Origin: Nymphaea colorata
Taxonomy: Eukaryota; Streptophyta; Magnoliopsida; Nymphaeales; Nymphaeaceae
Assembly: GCF_008831285.2 (NCBI RefSeq)
Contig: NC_045141.1
Location: forward strand, 19,650,848 to 19,714,847
Reading direction: 5' to 3'
Length of the DNA: 64,000 nucleotides
The translations under genes were made by a program, and so were the position numbers. The notes beneath the pieces were generated by a model. It searched no databases and was not told the DNA's origin. It saw only the letters and a program-made list of their open reading frames with translations. Positions 56,089-64,000 of the stretch are shown one piece after another; position 1 is the stretch's first letter, and each line of letters opens with the position of its first letter.

Positions 56089-56477
56089 GGGCCCCTCTTC
56101 TTGGTGCTGCTGAGACTGTTAAAGCAACTCTTTCGGGATTTACAATTGGTCTGCCAATTGGCCTACAAATATTATAAACATTGAAATTCCTTCTATGAAG
56201 GGTATGTAAAAGATCATTTTCATGTATGATTTAAATATGTTCTTTTCCCTTCCCCATGTTACTTATCTTTGTCTTGATGTTCAATGCCTTTTCAGCTATC
56301 GGTACAGCTTATCCATCATTCTCTGATGAAGCACCAGCAGTGAACTCTAATATGGAATGTGGACTTCCCATTAGGCTATCTTTTTCTGCTCGAGAAGTGT
56401 CAGATGGGACCTTTTTCAAAGCAATACAAGATTTTGACCCTGACAGCCAGAGACTACTTTATATGCTACAGAAGCAA
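56089..56477 (+). pseudogene. Phospholipid:sterol acyltransferase (PSAT1-like) gene fragment
   Basis: PSAT1 moves an acyl group from phospholipid to sterol at the endoplasmic reticulum. The first exon (56089-56201) reads GAPLLGAAETVKATLSGFTI then GLPI and jumps straight to WPTNIINIEIPSM in another frame; the family has a long segment between these (SEGTARLLFNSFASSLW...). The second exon (56296-56477) reads AYPSFSDEAPAVNS, MECGLPIRLSFSAREVSDG and FFKAIQDFDPDSQRLLYML. No exons before or after were found. An internal deletion and missing ends make it a dead fragment that still has an intron. Confidence 0.8.
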
Positions 56478-57439
56478 GTCAGCTTTTCGTCCTAAATTAT
56501 ACGTGGTGCAAAGGTGCTAATTTGAATTTTGTATTAGTATGTTGAATGGTGCAAAGTGGTGCTTGGTGTTTTGTTCACTTCTGTCCTGAGAACATTGGCT
56601 GCAGGCTGTATTTAGTGACCCTCATATTTTGTAATAGCTATGAGCCACCCATCTGGAAGGCCAAAGTACTTTGCTCTGTATGTTCCTTCAATGATTCTTG
56701 CTTTGAGCATTTACATTTCTATTTTATCATCAGGAACTGTTGTCTTTTATCTTTTTTTTCCTTCTGGAACTTCATAGAGCATGTGCACGCAGACATACTC
56801 TCTTAATATGTTTTCGATGCAGAAGTATAGAGCTGAGCAATGGGCAGCTCTTGTTTGAGTTCAGTTTGTTTAACTTGGGCTTTAAAAAAAAATACCTTTT
56901 GCTCAACTAGTGGAAAAAAGTCACGAGCTCAACATAAGGAGCTCGAGCTACTATCTTTTGTGAAGGCAACTTTGTTCATGACTTCTGCACTCATAGGAGA
57001 AACCCATCTTCTTTTACTGTTTTGCCGTGTTCCAAATGAGGATGGCAAAATGGATTCAGAATGGAAACAAAAAAGGAAAATGCTCGAGCTTGGATTTCTT
57101 TCACTTAACCGCTTAACCTGAGCTTTTTTTTTTTTTTTTACAAAAGTTTCATTTAAGAAATTAAGGCAACCACCCACAGATTAAGCTCTGTTTTTGGTGC
57201 CTTTGACATGATTATCAGTTCATGTGCTGCTTGATTCTCGCTTTCCAACATTTTATGGATTGTTTCTGTTTGATTTATTGTTTTCTTACAAATCCAGTCA
57301 AAGTCAGAACTGATTTAAGTTGGGTGCACTTGAAACTATAAAATTCTTGCCAAATCAAGTTTATTCGTTTAAATATTATTGTTATTATTCTTAGTTTTTT
57401 AAACTAGGTTTTTATCTAAAACAAGAGAGAAATTTGCAG
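56478..57439. other. Spacer with poly-T tracts
   Basis: No gene is recognised. The open frames at 56546-56806 and 56840-57121 have no familiar motif. Confidence 0.35.
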
Positions 57440-58110
57440 TTGGGGGGAAGATGCACGCTAGCAAGTTGAAGGCGTCCGAGTTAAAGGCATTCAGAGAGCT
57501 GGAGCGACAGGAGATGACGCAAGCAATTGATGGCTACTTCTTGTTTTGTGCCTCCAAAAAGGTCTCCCTCTCTCAAAATGGTTCAAAATTTACAAAGTTT
57601 CATATGTAAAATATCTTTTCAGAACAATATATTACTTGTCGTTTACCGTTTTAAAAACAATACTTTTGTACATTATAAAGCATTAATTAAATTAATTAGG
57701 TAGCTATTAATCAATTCATGTTCGCATCCTTGTGTTTACTTAATTTAGATATTTCTTGTGCACACACATCCAATGTTAAATTGCAGCTCAATGACAGAAA
57801 AGAGCTGTGTCCACCTACTAGCGATTAGAATCAATACCTTTAAATTGAATATGTTCAAGAATTCATTGCTACTGAACATCTTTAATCATAGTCCACTAAA
57901 GCTTTTCGCCTGACTCTAGCTTTCCATTAGGAAAAAAGAAAATGTAAAGAGAACTATTTCCCACCGACCTTCTGTTGGTGTTGCAGGTAGAAGCAGAACG
58001 TCTCGTTATTGAATCGGAGGACGTCGGGAAAGGAACAGTTGGAATTAGTTGCTCAACATGAGATTGGGGAGCTTGTCATGGGGGCTGCTGCTGACAAAAA
58101 CTTCTCCAAA
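57440..58110 (+). pseudogene. USP-domain exons of a U-box kinase (PUB) gene, frameshifted
   Basis: Two exons of the N-terminal universal-stress-protein-like domain of U-box kinases. 57440-57561 reads MHASKLKASELKAFRELERQ then EMTQAIDGYFLFCASKK; 57987-58110 reads VEAERLVIESEDVGKGTV, then ELVAQHEIGELVMGAAADKN and FSK in the next frame. An extra G within AGTTGGAATTAG shifts the frame in the conserved core. A donor follows at 58111. No coiled-coil or kinase exons follow in 58.1-61.1 kb. The USP domain should stand before the kinase and U-box, but here it lies after the U-box exon, so at least two broken PUB copies or one scrambled copy are present. Confidence 0.8.
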
Positions 58111-58149
58111 GTATGCATCCTTCATCCTCTTATCATTGTCGCTATTTGT

Positions 58150-58330
58150 GTTGAATCTGATGGTCGGAGCTGTTTTCTGAAACAGATGCAAGAAGTGCTG
58201 CTTTCTAGTAGTGAAGCCATTGGCTTGTAATTTCCCTTCGGTTGAGGTTTTCTCAATGGAGGTTTGAGGGGCAAGCGTGGGCAGCTGCCCACACAGTCCC
58301 ACTCGTACAAAATTTAGCTATTCATACATT
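58150..58330. repeat. Dispersed repeat with GTGGGCAGCTGCCCAC palindrome (copy 2)
   Basis: Matches 33868-34130 from TCTGATGGTCGGAGCTGTTT to ATTCATACATTGGTCGTC, lacking an inner stretch of about 60 bp. It starts 40 bp after the USP exon donor. Confidence 0.65.
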
Positions 58331-58399
58331 GGTCGTCTCCTATGTCTAGCTCCTAGCGCCCGCCCCTTAAAATTTCTGACTCCGCTAATGCAGTAAGAA

Positions 58400-61200
58400 G
58401 GGTGAGGAGTACATACATACTTTAGTAACAAGAAGAAAGAGAAGATGCTGCTCCTTCTCATTGCTGCAGATGATGACAAAAATGGGCCAGAGGACTAGCA
58501 GCTCACCTTTCTTTGCCTTACGTTTTCAGTTGCTTGACTTTAAAGAACAAGAGACTGAAATCATCTTAAAGCCCACCTTTATGAGTTTTCATATCTATAT
58601 TTTAACAACTCCAAATATCTTTTCTTCCTTCTTATGTCCTTATTAAATAATCAATACGTTGACATGTCAAAAAAAAAAAAAATTAATGAATTATCTCATG
58701 TTCAGCTTGAACGTTGAATTAAACGCACGCAGCCACATATTTAAAACAGTTTTTAAAAACAATTAAATCAATTTGGTATATATGTTTAAGAACACACAAA
58801 AAAAAACTACATAAAGATCATCCTTTGAGTTTTAGAAACTAAAAAAAGAAATCATAGTTTTGAGTGACATGCTTTATAAACGGGAGACAAATGGGGATAT
58901 CAACACACCGAATTTGAATATCGAATGTACTTTTAACCCTATTCACTTTTTCCGATATTCACATATTTAGACTTAAATATAAACAGAAAAAGTCATATCT
59001 AAATCTGAACCCCAATTATGTTATCACAATCCAAATCCAATTGTTACATTCATACAAGCGTTGGATCCACTTTGAATCCAAATTTGACCAGATACTTATG
59101 TATATCCAAATCCGAATCTAATCGGTTGTCATTTCTTAAATTCAAATATGATCCGATTCCTTAACTGGATATTAATTTTTTTATATATATATCTGATTTT
59201 TTTAGAACAGTTCAATCAAATATCCGATTCAAATTGGGCATATTGACATCCCTAAGTGAAAAACATTAAATTGAAAGCATTGAACGGTATAAATACTGAA
59301 AAATGAACCTGCTCCATTTCCATAATTGAAGGTGCCCAAACAGGGGGCCGGTTGAATGCATGTCTTTATGTGCGTGTACATATATATACATTTCTGGTCC
59401 TGCCAAAATAATGGGCTTTCCTGAATCTTCAAGCAGATTCAGTTGTCTGTAAAATCATGAGAAGAGTTATCCTCAGGTTGGATGCTTGTGACTGAAAATG
59501 AATACGAAGAACATTGTGTTCTTACATTAATATCATATTGTGATTCATCTTTATTGTAAATGGTGATTGTGCCACATTTTATTTGTGTTCAAGTTATAAA
59601 AGAGGAGGGTTTCATCCTCTTCAGGTATTTCTTTATTTTATAATGAACAACTAATAGTAATACCTACCAAAAAGTAGATAATTAATGTGCTCATAATGTT
59701 GAGTGTTATTTAAATGCACACTTGCCAAATTTATTGCTCGAAATGACTTGCCAGCACCTCCTTTGGTCCAAGAAAAGGAATAGATAATCCCTTTTTTTTT
59801 TTCTTGAAAATTTAGAAATTGCGGCTACCTACTAACCAGCAGCGATCCGACCATATATCAATCGATCGATTTACGGTCATTCTTTTTTCCGTTGTCAATT
59901 TTATTAAAAAAAAGACTATTGAACGAATATATTTTAGGTTTTATACCTTTCTTAACAACCAACCAAAGTGCATATTTAAAAAATACCAAATTTATTTTTA
60001 TTCGTTAAATAACAGTTTTCTGAAAAAAAAAATTATTGTAGCTATATGTTTACGACACTGATCGTGGATGCATCTTCGTAGTCGAGAAATAAGAAAAGAG
60101 TGCTTCGGCTCTCGTTGGAATGGTGCGCCCTATGGAGCCGCAGAGCCTTGCCATCTGGCCATGTTTTATTTGACCAAAAAGCCCACGAACCGCACCCTGA
60201 TATATCGATAGATGCCCTACCGCAATCCAGCCCGTCGTTGGGTCCACAAAGGTTGACCTCTTGCCCTGATAGTTAATGCTTCCTGTCTCCTGCCCGTATG
60301 AGCCGCAAGCTGAAATTTTGTGTTTTTATGTTTTTTTTTTGTTATATTAAATTCAATTTAAGCTTGTCCTTTTGGGACATTTAATGGAACCATTTGCAAC
60401 TTTAAATATGGAGGGTTAAGTAGGGATAGAGATAATATTGTTCGTCTCCAGCTAATTGCCGTGGGGCCATGGCGTCTACCGTCCTTGTCTTTGCCCCCGG
60501 GGGTTTAAGTATGAAAGTGACAAATTCAATTGAGATTAAAAAGCAAAATTTGCATTTAAGAAAATCCAACAGTATTTTTTATTAAACCACGTTAAAATCA
60601 ATTTTATATCAAAACTTTAAAAAGGAAAAAAAAAAAAAAAACCCTTCAATGCCAATTCAAGGGAGTGGGGCCACATAACCCAGGGATCTATTCATGTACA
60701 AGTGAAATCAAATCAGGCCGCCTTTATTGACTGAAGTGAGAAGGCAGAGATAAAGAGGGAACCCCCTTTAAAACAATATTACATTTCTATTGGCTCCAAG
60801 TTCATGACTTTGAAGTCTTCATGTTTTAAATATCAAGATCTCAAATGTTCAAAGTCGTGAAAGCACCATGGAGAGGGACATAAATTTCTTCTTTTGTCTT
60901 GTCTTAAGAATTTATCAAGAACTATTAGATGTACAAAAAGGTTAAAATTAAGTTTAAGATCATATGGAAATTCTTTTATTATCTTTATGATTAGAACTTA
61001 TAAATGTAAAGTATAAGTGTGAATTTGAAAAAGAGAGAGCGTTGAAAATTATTTGAGAATTGATTTTAGCTTGAAACGGGTATTTCAAAAATTGTATTAA
61101 ACGTTAAATGGTTCATGATAAAGTTGTAATATTAATGACGTGCAGCGAAAATGATTGAGATGGTGGAGGGTGGAATAGTAAATGTGAATTTCAAAACAGT
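58400..61200. other. AT-rich intergenic region
   Basis: No gene is recognised. The words TCCGAATC and TATCCAAATC repeat at about 58900-59240, as they do at about 49850-49990, which suggests a shared old repeat. A GC-richer patch at 60060-60260 has no recognised protein. Confidence 0.35.
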
Positions 61201-61394
61201 GACGGGAGGGAGAGAAGCAGAGCCTGCTCTTCTCTGCTTTGACTTGAAAACGTCAACAACCTCTCTCTCCTTCCTCTGTTCTTCCGCAGGAGGATGAGAA
61301 GAGAAGGGAACAAGATAGAGGGGGAGAGGCGAAAAGGTTTCCTTCTTGCTTACCGGAGTTGCAGAGAAGAGTTTCTTTCTGTACGAGTGAGAAA

Positions 61395-61795
61395 AGCTGA
61401 GGAGAATTAAGAAGAGGAATTCCAAAGGAGCGGCCTTTTGTATTTTTTCAGGAAGAAGGAGAAGAAGAAGATCGGGAACAACTAGGACTTGCCGGCGAGG
61501 GACTTCGTTCTCCTCTTGCTCTCCTTTTCTGTCAACTCCATCTCTTGGATCGGGGAAGAGAGAGGGAGCCCGACCCCCCACTCGACCCCTGAAGAAGGAG
61601 AATTAAGAAGAGAGATTCCGCAACAGCAGCTTTCTTTCTTCTTTTGCACTTTTTCAGGAAGAAAGAAGAAGATCATCCGGAACGCCGATGACTTGCAGCC
61701 GAGGGCTTTCCTTCTCTTGTTTCTCTCGTTTACTGTGAACTCCCGCACGCTGCTTTCAGACGAATATCATGGATCGGAGAGAGCAAGAGAGAGAG
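61395..61795. repeat. Tandem duplication of about 200 bp over the CRCK leader and start codon
   Basis: GGAGAATTAAGAAGAGGAAT at about 61401 is matched by GGAGAATTAAGAAGAGAGAT at about 61598. TTTTTTCAGGAAGAAGGAGA is matched by CTTTTTCAGGAAGAAAGAAG. CTGTCAACTCC is matched by CTGTGAACTCC. Finally TCTTGGATCGGGGAAGAGAG (about 61549) is matched by TCATGGATCGGAGAGAGCAA (about 61767). Only the second copy has ATG at the position of the start codon; the first has TTG. Confidence 0.8.
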
Positions 61796-64000
61796 ATGCA
61801 GAAGGCGACGCCGACACGGACGCCGATGCGGAGCTCGATGAGGAACACGTCCGTGGCTTCTTCCCGCGGGTATTGGAGCTGGGGTTCACGTTCCGGGGCG
61901 AGGTCCACTAGAAGCTCGGACTTCTCTACCGCATCCTTCACTACGGTGTCCTCCACAGGAAGCCCTGGTTCCCGATGGAATCCTGTCCGAGCCGTCGGGA
62001 TCTGCTTCGGGGGCAACCGATCCTCCGTCGCAGAAGATACGGGTGAAGAATCCGGTATAGCTCTGGCCTCTCCATTTCCTTCTTTTCTCTCTCCTTTTTT
62101 CGAACGATTATGGGAAGATCTTTCTTGAATTTGCCTGCCCCGGACGATTTTCTCTCCGAAAAATTGGACATTCGTGCTTAAAACAGTATCAACCGAAAAT
62201 CGTTCAAGAGTTCATAAAATTCCCTTCATGCTCCATAGATTCTATTCCTTCATTCAGAAATTAGTGGCTGGAAATAGCAAAATGATGATTTGGAAAATAA
62301 TTTCTCGTTGGCATAGGAGAACTTAATGTTTATGTCCAAATTGTTCATGGTGCGGACGTAGATAACGTTCCTTAGGTGTTCGGGGATTTTCTTGCTTGTT
62401 AGCCACAGCTTCACCTTGAACTTGTTTAATGTGCAAGTTAGAAACAAAGTACATGAGCATTTTTTCGTGCAAATTACCACGCTTTCGTTACCGACCAGTC
62501 TGCTTCAACCTTTATCTCTTCGGATCCGATCCGTAAAAATTATAGTCGTCGGCAGAAACGTATATTAGAAGGGAAATGATCTATTTATCGTGCTTATATT
62601 TTGCAAGGTTTTGACTGAAACGATCCAGAACCGTATGAATGAAGAGGAAGTGATTGCACTGGCAACCTCATAAATATAGTTTGTGGTTGCACAGTCCTCG
62701 GTTCTTGTGTATCCATATACCTTTCTTATTTATGCCTCTCACACTTTAAGTGGGGTTTTACAAATATAACCCCTACAAATAAATGCAAAATGTGGACGAA
62801 TATAAATGTAAAAGTATTACAAAAGGAATTGCATTGAGATGAGATTGAAGGAGCCAAACCCTTTTTTTTCTAGAATTTTGTAAAATTCGATTTAATAATT
62901 TCTTTCGTATATAATATTTTGCATTCAATTTTTATGGTTAGATTTGTGGAAAACAACATTCAGTCGCGAAATTATTAGACACGGATCTTGAAATTCTTGT
63001 GCTTTTTTACTAACTGTTTCATTGACTTTTTTTTTTTAATTCTTTTAAGCTCCGTGAGCTCTTCCAGAAAATTAGATCCATGATGCTGGGTTTGTCAAAT
63101 TTGCGGCAAATCCGTGTAAAAAATGGGGTTGTGAATTAAACTGACACTCTGTATTCTCCTTTTCTTCTTTTTAGAAGGATTTGCAAATTAAATTTATCAA
63201 GGTTATGTGGTTCATTAGTCTTTTCTTACTTTGGAACTAAGTCCGAGGAAAGGCTTGGACCTGGATATGAACCCTAATGAGAAGATGGGTGTGCACCTAC
63301 CTTTGGCTTGCGCGGAGAGTGGACGCTCATGAAAATCGAACTTACAATGGGCCGCTTATCAATCTGGCCCGCTCTGATTCTTCCTCGTCAGAAGCCATAG
63401 TATATCCTCAAATAGTTTGGTCCTGTTTCTGCCGCAGAGCTTGCAGCTTCAACGATGTAAATCTTGTTTCTAATCTACAGTTATGGCTTTAATTTGCCTT
63501 TCAATTCTTCCTCAGTTGCACCATTTTAACCGGTATTTTTCAAATATTTGTCAACTCTAATTATCGCTGCTAAACAGTCATTCAATGGGGGCAATAGCAC
63601 CTGTTGAAAGTGGAACTTTATGTTCGACTAGGCAATTAACCATTAGAGCATCCCATGCTGTCAGGGCGTGTGGGCTCTTTCATCCCCTCTCTTTAGCCGG
63701 ATAGTTGGTGGTTTCTATCGGTTGCACTGATTCGGATCATTTCACTTGCAGGGACAAGTTACAGTGCTGGAAATGGTGGGGGAATGAGTCCTGCTGCATC
63801 AACTAAGGGCCGCAATTTGCGTTCTTACAATTCTACGCTGGCAGAGCCTGGAGGTATGAAATTCACAATAAGCGACGTATGTAAAGCTACCAGAAATTTT
63901 TCTCCCTCTTGCAAGATCGGACAAGGTGGTTTTGGAATTGTTTATAAAGGCAGACTTGGGGATGGCAGTCTGGTTGCTATCAAGCGTGCAAAGAAGGTAG
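61769..64000 (+). CDS. Calmodulin-binding receptor-like cytoplasmic kinase, CRCK-type (5' part)
   Basis: A soluble kinase of the RLCK IV group, whose members bind calmodulin and act in stress and immune signalling. Exon 1, 61769-62054, encodes a basic Ser/Arg-rich N-terminus ([40 protein letters not shown]). A 1.7-kb intron follows. Exon 2, 63752-63996, gives [20 protein letters not shown], then [20 protein letters not shown], the glycine loop [11 protein letters not shown] and VAIKRAKK with the ATP-anchoring lysine. Phase is kept (531 nt, 177 codons) and the next donor (AAG|GTAG) is the last thing in the window, at the place where CRCK genes have an intron. The rest of the kinase lies outside. 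The start is the first ATG in frame, in the second copy of a tandem duplication. It looks intact as far as seen. Confidence 0.85.
62055..63751 (+). other. First intron of the CRCK-type kinase gene
   Basis: Bounded by CCG|GTATAG and CACTTGCAG|GGAC. AT-rich, with no internal gene recognised. Confidence 0.6.

Noticed and set aside
61489-61911. 140-codon plus-strand frame overlapping the CRCK start
   Set aside because: It begins with TTG, not ATG, and its openness follows from the purine/pyrimidine-biased tandem duplication. It is not a credible upstream ORF.

Overview
The window is nuclear DNA of a flowering plant. It is AT-rich, its genes carry many GT-AG introns, it holds a plant nuclear tRNA-Trp gene, and its transposable elements are of plant type, several with the tRNA-Met primer site TGGTATCAGAGC. 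The gene families point to an angiosperm; nothing seen fixes the species. All identifications come from reading translated exons and recalling protein families, without database searches.

Layout. Positions 1-1064 hold a minus-strand Ty3/gypsy-type element (5' LTR plus gag start) inserted in Copia debris, followed at 1622-1713 by the last exon of an organellar ribosomal protein S9. Two intact housekeeping genes follow on the minus strand: an HDA19/RPD3-type histone deacetylase (3795-8629, seven coding exons plus a 5'UTR exon) and a UBC4/5/6 (UBE2H-like) ubiquitin-conjugating enzyme (11980-16032, six exons). A two-exon piece of a xylulose/ribulose kinase (XK1-like) lies at 19593-20672. An RHB1A-like RING-H2 E3 ligase gene (26338-29635, plus) has its 5'UTR exon near 24.66 kb. 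A tRNA-Trp(CCA) gene is at 33410-33481. At the right edge a CRCK-type receptor-like cytoplasmic kinase begins (61769 to the edge).

Between about 29.5 and 58.4 kb the window is rearranged and rich in duplications. A 3.2 kb block of the RING gene (27115-30304) recurs in inverse orientation at 50991-54179, and its 3' end recurs again, inverted, at 31441-31964 and in part at 33105-33262. Around these lie intron-bearing fragments of unrelated host genes: a DUF726 protein, a U-box receptor-like kinase (coiled coil, start of kinase, U-box and USP pieces out of order), a UGT75-like glycosyltransferase and a phospholipid:sterol acyltransferase (PSAT1-like). A GC-rich segment (44187-44483), nearly identical to part of a longer segment at 37681-38346, fills the exact junction between the broken kinase and the broken glycosyltransferase. 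A miniature LTR element (TRIM) sits inside the glycosyltransferase, and a long-TIR, Mutator-like element at 49460-50625 belongs to a repeat family with further copies near 10.8 and 37.3-37.7 kb.

The intact genes cover chromatin deacetylation, ubiquitin transfer (one E2 and one RING E3, families that can act together) and kinase signalling. There is no operon-like arrangement and no sign that they form one pathway. The most notable signals are structural: the inverted RING-gene copies, which could yield a self-complementary transcript; the GC-rich filler at a rearrangement junction; and a tandem duplication that carries the CRCK start codon.
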